DNA of 64,000 nucleotides from Aplectana chamaeleonis (lineage: Eukaryota > Nematoda > Chromadorea > Rhabditida > Cosmocercidae), in NCBI GenBank assembly GCA_029168955.1, contig JAPDOI010000214.1, forward strand, positions 868,001 through 932,000, written 5' to 3'. The notes under the pieces were generated by a model. That model saw nothing but the letters and a program-made list of their open reading frames with translations, was not told where the DNA came from and made no database searches. Positions within the stretch are counted from its first letter, which is position 1. Each line of letters begins with the position of its first letter. The position numbers and the translations under genes are program-made. Of the stretch, positions 52,944 to 63,749 are shown piece after piece.

Positions 52944-53426
52944 AGGCAGAGTTCACGATAATCTTGAACTTTGAGATTATTTGCTATATTGATTAAGTGG
53001 CCCCCGGGTAGAACTAAAATGACGTAGCAATTGAGAAAAACCCACCAGAAGTACAAGAAATGCTCAAGTATCATCCCGCCTTTCAAGTATCACAGGAAAT
53101 GTTTGCTGAGACAATGAAATCTTTTGTGGAGCCGTCCTTTGCAACTCTCTACTCTCTATTGCTCCATTCTTTCCTTAGGGCTCTGACTAATACTGTTGTG
53201 CCTAAAATAATCTTATATTTTTGATTGACCCAATTTTCGACCGATGACAACCACCATGAACATTTGAGCCAACCGGACAACTAGTCCATGTTATAGAATA
53301 ATGTCAGTGATACACGACGTTTTAATGCGTTTCTCGCCGTTTTTTCGTAATTTTGGGAACACTTGGAGGCCAACGCATTGTTTTATGTGGAAATCCCGGG
53401 GACGAAAATGATCGTGAACCTTTCCT
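52944..53426. mobile_element. TTAA-type MITE family H, copy 3
   Basis: TTAA at 52,940-52,943 and 53,427-53,430; ends AGGCAGAGTTCACGATAAT and GATCGTGAACCTTTCCT. Interior collinear with copy 2 and inverted relative to copy 1. Confidence 0.75.
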
Positions 53427-53796
53427 TTAAGAGAACTCTTTATGAGATTGCAAATTTGGTCATCGCAAGAGTAAAAATAAGTGGAAAAGGTGAAAAACTG
53501 TGGGAAAAAAACGCACGAAAACAAGGTAGGGCGGCTAACTATGTACAGGTGTCCGCACGCCCCCGATTGACGATACATATTTCATGAATGTTTTTTGCCC
53601 GTCTTTTATTTTGCTCTTGGAGTGGTCAGTAGTCTCTAGAAGGACTAGTATATTAGAAGCAAAATGATTGATGGCAAAACAGGCATTTTTAGAAATCTCG
53701 ATAACTGAGGGCGCTCGGACACCAAGCAATAACTTGTTCTTGGGTGTTTTTGCTCCAACTTTCCACCTATTTTCATTTTTGTTTTCCTGCCTTTAA

Positions 53797-54495
53797 AGGC
53801 AGTGTTCACGATAAATGACTGTATTCTAGCTCTAAATATTTTTGAGCAGGTAAGTCCACTAAGTAGAGGTCAATAGAGAAAAGTCCCTACAGAACCCTCA
53901 AATCCCGGAGAAAAACGGTTCAAAGAAATCTCTGAATAAATCAATTATGGCTGTCGGTGTCCTTCGGAAGACTGCAGACAAAGCGCCAAACCTGACGTCG
54001 GAAATGGTTTATCCCGCTTCAAGATTCTTAGGTATATCTTAGGTGGCTAAAATGAGTCCGGGCGGAGAAAGAAGCAGCGGAGCGGTCGGTGATGGCAAAA
54101 TATAACAGTGATAAGGAGATTTTGACATGATAAGCCAGATAATCTTTGCTTCGACCGGCTCAAAATGAGCGACCTAGGCTATAAGTGATCTTGTCATCAG
54201 TTTATTGTACCGAAAGCTCTTTCAAAATAAGATGGGCCAATACACATGTTGGGATGTTAGAACCTTTCGCCATAAAGAATATTCAAAAATTCTGTGCCTG
54301 TTCCTCTGGTGAAACGAACCCAGGACAACTGTTACATGACGTGGGAGGGGTTGTGCGATGGGTTAGCTGGTTCACAAGATTTTCACCCACTTCCTGACCG
54401 TTTTTCATCGTACTTCCGTTCTTACTCTTATCACAGGGACACAAAGCCTACGTTTTTGGCAGAAAATTGCAACTTTCTCATCGTGAACACTTCCT
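53797..54495. mobile_element. TTAA-type element C, copy 2
   Basis: TTAA then AGGCAGTGTTCACGATAAA; right ATCGTGAACACTTCCT then TTGA. Collinear with the two halves of element C copy 1, giving its empty site. A segment at 54,052-54,190, absent from copy 1, is itself an insertion and matches, inverted, the flanks of the GTACTTC transposon at 32,688-34,588. Confidence 0.7.
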
Positions 54496-54975
54496 TTGAC
54501 CTATCATTTCGAAAAAAAAATGTTATTCTTCCAACGCAACTTTGTGATTTCCCCACTAATATGAGATAGGTGGGGCAATCTTCTATCACAAACAAAATTT
54601 TTTTCGTCTCTGCTTGTATAAACTACGCGTGGATTCTCACCGATGGGGATAGTTTTTTCCTGTAAAATTAAACTGGAATTTCACACATTAAACAATGCGC
54701 TTTTGGCGAGACTCGGCAGAAATTTTTGTGAATGGTCGATTTTTTTCGTGAAATTTGTCTGAAACTTACCTCATCAAAGGCTATCTCTGATCGAAATTTA
54801 ACTGAAACTCCATGACTAAACGATATTTCTTGTCGTGGCAGCTGCGCGCGAATTCGGTTCTCCAAAGGGGGATGCTTTAAAGAGTTCCTAGGCAAACTGT
54901 ACTCTTGTCAGTTTCTCTTGCTCATATCTTGCTTCACTCGAAGCAGAAGATCAGCAGCAAATATTCGAAAAGTGT
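54496..54975. other. No gene recognised
   Basis: AT-rich; no repeat family or exon identified. It leads into the reverse transcriptase remnant. Confidence 0.3.
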
Positions 54976-55288
54976 GTGTTTTTCGAACGGACCAGTACAA
55001 CCTCAGAATCGTTTTCCAATTCTCATCCGTTTCAAGAGGAAATTTTAGGCATCTTACCCTCAGACTATGGATACAGAGTATTTTATCGAGATTCTGAGCT
55101 AGATAAAGGCGGTTACAGGTATTATATTATCACAGACTTGATATATCACATTGACTATCTTTTACGCAACAGTTTCCGTCGTTTCGGAGAACATGGGCTT
55201 CAACAGACGAAAGGAGTCCCTCAGGGAGGTAACTTCAGCCCATTGTTAACCGATATAACAGTTTCCATGTTGGAGTATAGATACTCTA

Positions 55289-56894
55289 CAGTGCTTATCA
55301 AAACAAAGGGACACCACACTTTTTCACGATTCTGAACTTCTGACTTTTCCAAACATGTTGAAACATCTACCATTCAATTAGGCATGTCTGAAAACCTAAG
55401 CATAAGTGCTATGTCATGTCCATGTTGATGTATAATTTTTTAATAACAAAAAAAAAACAAAAATGGCAGTGTATCAAAAACAAAGGGACAGCTCGGCGTT
55501 TTGATCTATATTGATCGTTATTGGAGATCAAACGTCCGATCAAACGCAGTTAGCATATCCACTTGTCTCCTCACTACTCATCATGCCTCGTGGATTTTAC
55601 CTCTCTTCGGAAGAACAAGCTCAGATAGGTGTTCTGCACAAGCTCGGATTAAGCTGTCGTCGAATCGCCGACAAGATCGGTCGGTCTCCCAACTCCATTT
55701 GCAACTACATGAAAAATCCAGGAAACTACGACGAGAAGAGGAGTCCGGGCCGGCCCATGATGCTTTCCGAGGCTACCACGAGGCAAATTGGACTTCATGT
55801 TTAGAATTCCACGACCAGCATAAGACAACTGAAAGCTGATCTGAGACTGTCTGCGTCAAGCATGACCATCTGGAGAGCTGTCAAAGGTCAAAAACATATC
55901 ATGCGACAAACCATGAAGGCGGCGCCGAGATTAAGAAGTCGTCACGAAGCTGTCAGACTTCAATCTATTGAGAGGAACTTGACAACGAACTGGAATCAGC
56001 TATGTTGTATTCCATCGTGGCACTTGCCTGTTAACAAAACTGCAATTCCTGCCAAGATATTTATTTAGGTGATCTGGTCCGACGAAAAAAGTTCAACTTG
56101 GATGGCCCGGATGGATTTGCGTCGTACTGGAGGGATCTTTGCAAGAAACCACTCTACTTTTCAAAGCGGAACTTCGGCGGTGGGAGTTGCATGGTCTCGG
56201 GAGCGATTTCGAGCCTTGGCGTTCTGTCACTCGCATTTGTGTCGTGCAGAATGGACAGTTCAGATTATCAGCAAGTTCTCCAAGACCACTTGCTTCCATT
56301 TCTTAGGCGTCACCGTCGTCGAAACTTTGTTTTCATGCAAGACAACGCGTCAGTCCACTTAAGTCAGTCTACTCGAACTTGGTTGGCGCCCAATAACGTC
56401 GAGGTCTTGGAATGGCCTGCCTGTTCACCCGACTTGAACCCCATCGAGAACGTATGGGGAATACTAGTGAGAAGGATTTATGCCAACAACAAGCAATTTA
56501 ATACGGTTGAAGAGCTTAAAAAGGCTATTTTGGAGGCATGGCAGAATTTGGAGCCTGGTCTCATTGCAAACCTTTTCTCCAGTATGCCAAAAAGGATGTT
56601 TGAAGTTGCGAAGAACAAAGGAGGACCTAGTTATTAAGTTATTGACTGCCTGATTGATCTTTATTTTGTTGACGAAAATTTTATTATGCTGAGGTGTCCC
56701 TTTGTTTCTGATACAGTGATTTTGCAGAAATATTAATAAACAAATTTTTATTTCATACGCTGAAGTTTGAATGTAATAATGCATAGGTTTTTTAACCTTC
56801 TGTATCGAATGGTGATGATTTTAGATTACATCGATTGCTAGCAAGCTCGCAATTGGCAAAAATTAGGGTGTCCTTTTGTTTTTGATAAGCACTG
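55289..56894 (+). mobile_element. Tc3-like transposon, 1606 bp
   Basis: Inverted ends CAGTGCTTATCAAAACAAAG and, at the right, inverse of CAGTGCTTATCAAAAACAAA, flanked by TA (55,287-55,288 and 56,895-56,896). Both ends are well preserved. A second GTGTCCCTTTG-type repeat occurs about 190 bases inside each end (55,480 and 56,700), giving the double-repeat layout seen in some Tc3-like elements. Confidence 0.88.
55583..56637 (+). pseudogene. Tc3-like transposase (DD34E), inactivated
   Basis: N-terminal MPRGFYLSSEEQAQIGVLHK is close to Tc3A of C. elegans. The paired-type domains are followed by WSDEK, then SYWRDLCKKPLYFSKRNFGG, QDNASVH and SPDLNPIENVWGILVRRIYA. 34 residues separate the Asp of QDNA from the Glu of PIEN. 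Three defects: an in-frame TAG at 55,802-55,804; an intron (about 56,002-56,068) whose 5' site reads CTATGT where GTATGT would be expected; and one base too few in the A run after GACGAA at 56,080. The rest is intact, so loss of function is recent. Trans-mobilisation remains possible because the ends are intact (inference). Confidence 0.88.
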
Positions 56895-57330
56895 TATTAG
56901 CGCAAAAATTGAAAATAACGCACTTTTCCAACCTTTTAGATATATGGATGACTTGCTCATAATCCATAATAAAGATGAAACATTTGTGCATAGTCAAATT
57001 TCACTAATATACAAGAATGTATTGGAACTCAAAAAGACGCACAATAATCTCTGTAAATGCAATTATTTAGATATTAGTATAGAAATAATTAATAATAGAA
57101 TACACACAAAGTTGTATAATAAGACAGATGATTTCAATTTCAGAGTTAAAAGATTCCCTCATGCTCAATCTGATATCCCTATAAAAGTCAAAGCATCTAG
57201 GGGGGTTATACGGAGACCTTGAGATTGGCTAACATCTGTTCAAATTTAGATTCCTATGCGGAAAAACTCAAAGAAATGAAGACAGTTTTGATTGGAAATC
57301 TATATACGCCAGAATTCGTATAAGTGAATA

Positions 57331-58529
57331 TGATTAAATGCATCAATAAACAAAAAATGATAGCATATAAGTTTAACATAAGAGATGATAAGAGAAGTAT
57401 AACACAATTGGTAAAAAGCATAACGTACTAAGTCTTCACTGTTGATAGGTCTGTATTCGATACTGTCCAAAATAAGGACTTGTGATCATATGGACTTCAT
57501 TCTGATATTGATAATATACTATAGCTTCTTGCCCTAATACCTCTTTCTAACGATTCTAACACTACTTCACTCTGCTCGGCTCATGCTTTCGTATTCAGCC
57601 TTCTTTCTTATCATCAGTTCTGTTCCTCACTGAGGAGCCCCGGCAGAGCTGTTTGATAAAGTTCGTCTGAGGCCAGGGGCGAAACGAACTTTGTCAACTT
57701 CTCCTTCATACCTTTCCTTTTCTTGATTTACTTACTTCTAGTATTTTGATGATTGGGTCAAATATAATTAGAAAATGGCGATTCTTTCATTGTCGGTACT
57801 TGTTATATATTCCTATGCACATGAACATTACATACGTCGCAGTGTAATTTATTCCTAAAATTTGTCCACTTATTGACGATTTCAAAAGTAAGCACTGTTT
57901 CAAAAATGTCGCTTAGGCATCGGAGCTATACACTAACCAGAAAACTAGTTCAGTCAACACGAATTCGCACTCTGCTTCACCTGATCAAATAAACTGTTCA
58001 AATACAAATAAATTTCAGCCAAATCATCCCAACTGTTCAACCAACCAATAAAGATGAGTGCGAAGCGAGGAAACATTAGGAAGACTCACATCTCAGTTTA
58101 CCACACGGCACAGCGGGGGCTGGGGGTCTCATATTTTCAAGTCCATAAGTTGGTGAGAGGAGCCATCAAGTTACAGAAGAGCTACAGAACTCTCAAACAA
58201 GTTGCTTAAAACATTCAAAATTTGCAAGTGACCTTAAAAAATGGGCAAACATCCAGGTAAATTGAGTGAAACATTCAAGAAACCTGGGCCAATGTGTCTC
58301 AGAAGTCCCTGACTAGGAGGGACTCATCCTAGCACAAACTGGAGTTTTGAAAAATGATCTGTTGAGTATTGTGGGGAAGATAAAAAGAGACAATTTTATG
58401 TTTGGTAAATTTCCTTAATGCACATAGGTAGATCAAAACAGCAAAAAAATGATTTTTTTGGATTTCAGAAAATTGAACAATTTTAGCCCAAACTTCGTTC
58501 AGGAGGGTTAATTGGAGCGCTGAACACGA
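57331..58529. other. No gene recognised
   Basis: The first 120 bases may be the decayed tail of the reverse transcriptase. The rest is AT-rich without supported exons. GTTTGATAAAGTTCGTCTGA at 57,649 and AACGAACTTTGTCAACTTC at 57,688 form a short inverted pair that could be a terminator-like hairpin of the retroelement. Confidence 0.3.
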
Positions 58530-58665
58530 ATATAAGGTTCATTTTCAGTTTCTCAGAAGATTACTAAGTTACCGCAGGAAACGTATTATTTGTCTACAGT
58601 AACATACCGTAATCTTTCGAAAAACTGAAAATGGACGTTATATTCGTGTTCAACGCCTCAAATTA
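58530..58665. mobile_element. Small inverted-repeat MITE
   Basis: GCGCTGAACACGAATATAAG with TTCATTTTCAGTTT at left is matched by the inverse at right, with a spacer of about 40 bases. It belongs to the diverged family noted at 1561-2430. Confidence 0.6.
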
Positions 58666-59542
58666 CCCGCTGTACAAAGTTTGGACTTTAAGTGTTCAAA
58701 CCTGTGAAATTTAAAAAAAATGTTTTTGTCGTCGTTTTTGATCTACCCAGCTGCGTTAGGGAAATTTAAAGAACTTCAAGTTGTTTCTTTTCATCCTCCC
58801 CAACTCGACAGATTATTTTTTGAAACTCCATCGCACAGTAAACTAATCGTACAGGCAAAGCAACGAAAGCTCTCGGATCACAGCTGTTTTCCAATTCTTT
58901 TCCAATATCACACGCCACGATAGCCACAGAATAACAATCTGCACCAGGGAATGGAATACAAAACAAGAGCCATAGCATGAGAGGGAAGTTTTCTGGTTTG
59001 CAGGGGTGATGTCAGCAGTAAACCCTGCAACCTGTAACCTTTTTTCCCTTTATATAATGTCCAATTGGCGCACAGATCAGAGAGCTTTGAAAGTGGAGGT
59101 ATGATTTTTTAGTTTGCGACTGAGCAGGATTACCGCGAGATTAATCCCGATCATTGTTGCAATGGGATCACTCCGCTTATACAGTGTATATATGTAGTAT
59201 GAATAAAATGATAAACTGGATATAACTAGAGATCGGGAGCAGGGATGCGCGAAAAATTTTCGGAACCGAAAAAACGAAGAAATTCCCAATCAGAAATTTG
59301 TAGAATGCCTCGCTACACTGTGCTACGTCGCAAAAATGCACTTTTTTCATTTTAAATTTTTTTTGTTTTTTTTTCCAAAAACAATACCGAAAAAAACTGA
59401 AGGTTTTTCGAAAAATTAATGATCTACAAATGGTCTATCTGCGGGGAAAAAATTCGGTCCCGGAAAGAGAATCTTCGTTTTTTTAAACTGAGAGTTGAAA
59501 CTGAATCTTGTAGCAGTCATTTAACTCGTGATGAAGTCTTAA
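58666..59542. other. No gene recognised
   Basis: No supported exon or repeat ends. AT-rich; a T-run and an A-run near 59,340-59,400. Confidence 0.3.
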
Positions 59543-60027
59543 AGGCAGTGTTCACGATAGAAATCGTTTTTCTGTTTCCCCGCCTATCTTGAAAACGGCC
59601 CCATGCTGATTCCAATGAAGTCCCTGAAATTCTACAAGACCTTCTTGGAACGGAGTTATTGTCTCAGAAATTGAGCTAAGGAAACATGGTGGACGAGTTT
59701 TCCAAGGCTTGTAACTTCCGTCTTTTGCAGCCACTGTGAGCGAGCTGACCTGAGTAAAGAGAGAAGTTGAGAATGAAGGGAAGAACGGGGCTAATGATTG
59801 GAGATCATCGCTCATCTCACGATCTCGAGCATTCATTTGTTCACGTCGGTGGACGTGTGTTGCGCTTTTGGGGTTTGCCTTGCGCTCCAAGTGGCAACTT
59901 CAGACTCTTTTGTAGCCTTTCCTGACTCGTTTTCATGCGTTCTTTTGACGTCAACGTTACAGGGTACATCTCCACTACCCATTCCTAGTGGAAACTGAAA
60001 CACATTTTTTTATCGTGAACACTGCCT
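59543..60027. mobile_element. TTAA-type MITE family B, copy 2
   Basis: TTAA then AGGCAGTGTTCACGATAGA; right ATCGTGAACACTGCCT, then TTGA. Collinear with 23,159-23,641. It directly abuts the next element, sharing the TTGA. Confidence 0.75.
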
Positions 60028-60031
60028 TTGA

Positions 60032-60433
60032 AGGCAGAGGTCGCGATAAAATATGCTAGTCGTCTTTTTCTCTCTAAACCCTTTTCTGGGTCTAGAGTAG
60101 TAGGACCTATGAGAAAAAATTGCGAAAAACCACTATTTTGAGCCAAATTTGAAGCCTGAACTTTCTTGTCTTTAGATGGTGGACGAGCCCACTCCACATC
60201 ATCGGCATCGATGACCTCTTATATCAAGAACATCAGCTGGCTTGAAATTGAATTTTAATCAATAAACCTTCGGATTCATGTACTCATCTAGTCAAAAACA
60301 TGGACTAAAGTTCTTGCTTTCATTGCTAAACTGTTTTTATTAGGTAAATTTGCATGTAATTCTCCATCTGAATGTCGATGATTTTTGACTGCTCGGCATG
60401 AGACTGCGATCTTTTTCGTCAGCGCTGTGCTAG
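60032..60433. mobile_element. TTAA-type MITE, AGGCAGTGGTC family, copy 2 (truncated)
   Basis: Left AGGCAGAGGTCGCGATAAA after the shared TTGA. Collinear with the first 400 bases of 2638-3173, then replaced by a fragment of foldback MITE F. No right end. Confidence 0.7.
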
Positions 60434-60436
60434 TTG

Positions 60437-60531
60437 ACGGTCGGTTAACGCGCTCCAGCGACGACGTGCGCGCAGCGGTTTTCCGCCGCGCGCGTCACGT
60501 GTGCCAGCCGAACTGCTCCCGCTCTGTGGAC
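60437..60531. repeat. Solo arm fragment of foldback MITE F
   Basis: CGGTTAACGCGCTCCAGCGA, then GCGCGCGTCACGTGTGCCAG, matches one arm of the element at 41,884-42,385. The other arm is absent, so this is a solo terminal piece. Confidence 0.55.
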
Positions 60532-61090
60532 TTGATCAACACCCCAGGGTACCACCCATAAGGCAATTTTCAGAGTGTTCAGAAACTTCTTTTTTCTTGA
60601 TTTCGCTCAAAATTTCTTCCTAGGAATTATTCAGGTTCCAAAACACGAGACAGGTTTGTTTCTCGATATTCTGAGGCTTCCTGTAGATTACGGTAGATAT
60701 AATGCTATTTAGCAAGCGTAACCTACCTTAGTATTTCGAAAATCGATGAATAGACGTCAAATTCGTGTTTAGCACCCCTAAAAATCCCTACAAACAGTTT
60801 TTTAGTCAAACCAGAGACATTTACCAAACTACCATATACTCATCGTAGCTTACCGTAATCTACCGAAAATCGACAAACGGACCTCAGATTCGTTTTAAGC
60901 TTTCCATATAACATCTACAGAGAAGTTTCGAGTCAAGGCTATCATCATAGCGTTTTGGAAACCGTCAAAAGTCGCATTTTGCGTCGAAAATTTTTGAGAG
61001 TCCTTGTTCCGAACCTGCCGAAATTCCCCAAAAATCGAAAGCTGGACCTCGATTTCGTGTTTAGGGCCCAGGATAACTAGCAGAAAAGAG
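60532..61090. repeat. Diverged interspersed repeats
   Basis: Copies of the GTCAAATTCGTGTTTAGCAC-type phrase near 60,750, 60,890 and 61,050 match those at 1.6-2.0 kb and 8.6 kb. No ends fixed. Confidence 0.45.
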
Positions 61091-62066
61091 TTTTTAAAAT
61101 AATAACTTCTTTGAACCCCGTAAAACTAGCCTGGTGGGTGTACCCTTACCTTAGCGCCCATTTGAGGAAACCCGCTATTCTCGGTTCAGAGAACTCTGCA
61201 GCAGCTACAAACTTTAGATTTAGAAACGTCATTGGAAGTACACTAAGTGGTATGAATTTGGTTAGAAACGGCGTTTTCGACCAGTTGTTATTCCCTAGTC
61301 AGGCTAATTGCCCTTTGAAAAAAGTTAAAAATTTTAATTTTCACCCGAAAACCCCCAGCTTTTCAACTAAAACACACTCACCGTATTGATTCGCGACATG
61401 AAAGTCTCCGTAAACTCTTCAATAGACGAATGAGTGTCGGCAAAGCTCATAGCAAGCAGAAGGCACGTCTACCAAATTCCAGATCTCTTAGCACACCACG
61501 CCCAACACCTTTTTTTTCTTCTCGTCCAGCACTGGTTTTCAGAATGATTCCACTGCAAGATTAAGCCTACGTACTCACTCCTCTAACCACTCTCGTCATC
61601 ATAATCCCGCGCCAACGCGATCTATAAAAATCACCGTGCCTTCCCGATTTCAAAGTCAACAGACACGCTCAAAGAAGTTGTTGGGATAACTACGTTACTG
61701 AGGTCGTTTGGCTCCCACTAGAATGCTCACGCCGCTGGTAGCATCAAAAACGAGTCGAAACTACCAAATTTGAGCAAAATCAAGTCAAAAAAATTCGCAG
61801 ACCGCAACAGGTCAACCATATCTCTTTCTACAATGGCCTACGTTTTCGCCAATCCTCGAATCGGCGGGATGGGCGCAACCCGTTCTCGACTCGTTTCACT
61901 CAATTTTAAATGCCATTTTGTTGGGTAAAGTTTAGGGGCTTTGAAGCTGTGCATAATTCTCTGCGCTGCCCGGAAATTTCAAGAAACGCCGTTTCTCTCT
62001 TCCGTTACGAAAAAAAATCATTCTCTTCGAACATTCATTTTCCTTTCGAATCGACCCGCTCCTTAA
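61091..62066. other. No gene recognised; repeat fragment at 61,690-61,850
   Basis: A 92-codon open frame at 61,111-61,389 has no domain or splice support. 61,690-61,850 is a diverged copy of 4090-4250. Nothing else assigned. Confidence 0.3.
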
Positions 62067-62512
62067 AAATAGCGTTCACGACGATCATCCTTGTTGACTT
62101 TCCACAGTGAAATGATAGGCGAAAAGGATCCTAGGCTCCCAGTGTCGAAAGAACGGTAGAAAACGAGCCAGGAGCGGCAAAATAACTGCTGCAAACAAGC
62201 GTTTTGGTGCCCCAGACACGCCTCGTGCCCCAGATCCGCCCCTCGAAAAAACAAATGAAGACTAAGTTTATAGGAATGATTAGGTGAAGGAAGTGCTGAT
62301 AAGTGAGCTAATCGCTTCATTGCAATCATAGGTATCATCCTTCTAGCGGTCGATTCCTCTACGCTCAAAAATCGACGTAAACAAGGGAGGGCTTATTGTG
62401 ACTCAAAAACACGCCTTTCGTGTACTTTTTAAGCATGTCTTGCTGAATAGGGCACCAGACCTTCCGTAAACCGTGGAGATATCGGAAGTGAAATTTATCG
62501 TGAACACTGCCT
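62067..62512. mobile_element. TTAA-type MITE, AGGCAGTG family
   Basis: TTAA then AAATAGCGTTCACGACGATC; right TTATCGTGAACACTGCCT, then TTAA. Interior not matched to other copies here. Confidence 0.55.
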
Positions 62513-63292
62513 TTAACCAATACCCAATATGATGGCACCTAAATTCAGCGAAAAACCACATTCGGCTTTTCTTGCGCGCCTCGACAGGCCGCGAAAATCC
62601 GATATTCTATGTTCCTTATTTCGAGAAATCCTTGCGTTCAAACGTGTCTGTTAGAAGCTTCTTGTTTTGAAGAACTCTTGTCCATGGAAATTCCAAGAGC
62701 AATTATCATCATGAGAAGTTAAAGGGGTTCAACCAGTTGAGACGTCCAGCTTTCCGATATTTGTATACTACAAAAGACAAAGCGGACAGACGTGAAAAAA
62801 AGAAGCTGAATGCTCCAGGATTTTCGAACGAGTTCCTCATGGAAATTTGAGTGTTCTAGGTGTCCTAATTGCTAAATATCACAATCTGGCAGGCCTGCCT
62901 GCGCAAAATGGTCAAAAATGAACACGGTTCTTTGCGCGTGCGCTGCCTTTAAATCGATAGCGGAACAATTGAAAACGGCGAAGAAAAAACTGAAAAATCC
63001 ACCGCATCAGAGCATGAGTGCTGGTCATCCAGTAGATTGGAAGATGGTAATGCAAAAAAAAGTCGATGGCTGGTACATGGAGTGGGGGAAATCGAATGAG
63101 AGGGGGCTCACCACAGAACGCATCGCCGTGGTACATTACGGCAGACGCGGTTGCGGGTGAAAGGGGGAACCAGTGCACTCCGGGATAAAGGCACCATAAG
63201 TATTTGATGCTAAATTTCTTCAATTAGGTTCCCTATTGTTCTTGAACCATATCAACCCTGGTGAGCACTGGACGATCTGGCTATTCACAATA
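62513..63292. other. No gene; end of an AGGCATCG-type element at about 62,915-62,958
   Basis: On the - strand 62,958 down reads TTTAAAGGCAGCGCACGCGC then AAAGAACCGTG and, 40 bases on, TTGCGCAGGC, as in the left end at 2505. The opposite end may share the TTAA at 62,513. The open frames here overlap this repeat and show no domain. Confidence 0.35.
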
Positions 63293-63749
63293 CCGCTCGT
63301 AGGATTTGGTCAGAAAGCCAGCGAGATCGGGTTTTCGCGTCTTTTTTTGTATAACACGCTTCAAAGTCAACTTTGAGCAAAACTAGGGAGATTTTCATGA
63401 TCCTGGCGTTGAGGGCTATCCATTGGTTTAACTGAACTGTTGTGGTGGATTTGTTGCCAACTATTGTAGTTTCGCTCTCAGCCAGATTTGTGACTACGGT
63501 ACCGTGGCAGATGGGGCGCTACCGTCTCCGTGTGCGTTTCGCTGTGTCTACCGTGTCTAGAGCTGTTTGATTGCAAAATTTGAATGGTTCTCAACGGAAT
63601 TGCGACAATGGTTATACCACTGGATAGCCCTCAACGCCAGGATCATGAATATCTCCCTAGTTTCGCTCAAAGTTGGCTTTGAAGTGAGTTATACAGAAAA
63701 GACGCGAAAACCCGACCTCGCTTGCTTTCTGACCAAATCCTACGAGCGG
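63293..63749. mobile_element. Foldback MITE with TA duplication
   Basis: Ends CCGCTCGTAGGATTTGGTCA and the inverse, flanked by TA at 63,291-63,292 and 63,750-63,751. Arms of about 145 bases (CAGCGAGATCGGGTTTTCGC, GATCCTGGCGTTGAGGGCTA) around a 160-base unique centre. No coding sequence. Confidence 0.8.

Larger units (their letters stand above)
54976..57330 (+). pseudogene. Retroelement reverse transcriptase (Penelope-like?) split by a Tc3-like element
   Basis: Part 1 (54,976-55,288) ends with LQQTKGVPQGGNFSPLLTDI, an RT motif 4 block. Part 2 (56,897-57,222) starts near FRYMDDLLIIHN, the catalytic box, followed by YLDISIEIINNRIHTKLYNK and DDFNFRVKRFPHAQSDIP. Removing the Tc3-like insertion and one TA keeps the frame continuous, so the insertion hit an open frame. 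A later frameshift near 57,205 moves the C-terminal stretch (LRLANICSNLDSY) to another frame, and stops follow. The wording GVPQGG, YMDD and then xLYxKxDDFNF matches a class of eukaryotic RTs I associate loosely with Penelope-like elements; the class is uncertain. No N-terminal region or endonuclease seen. Confidence 0.75.
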
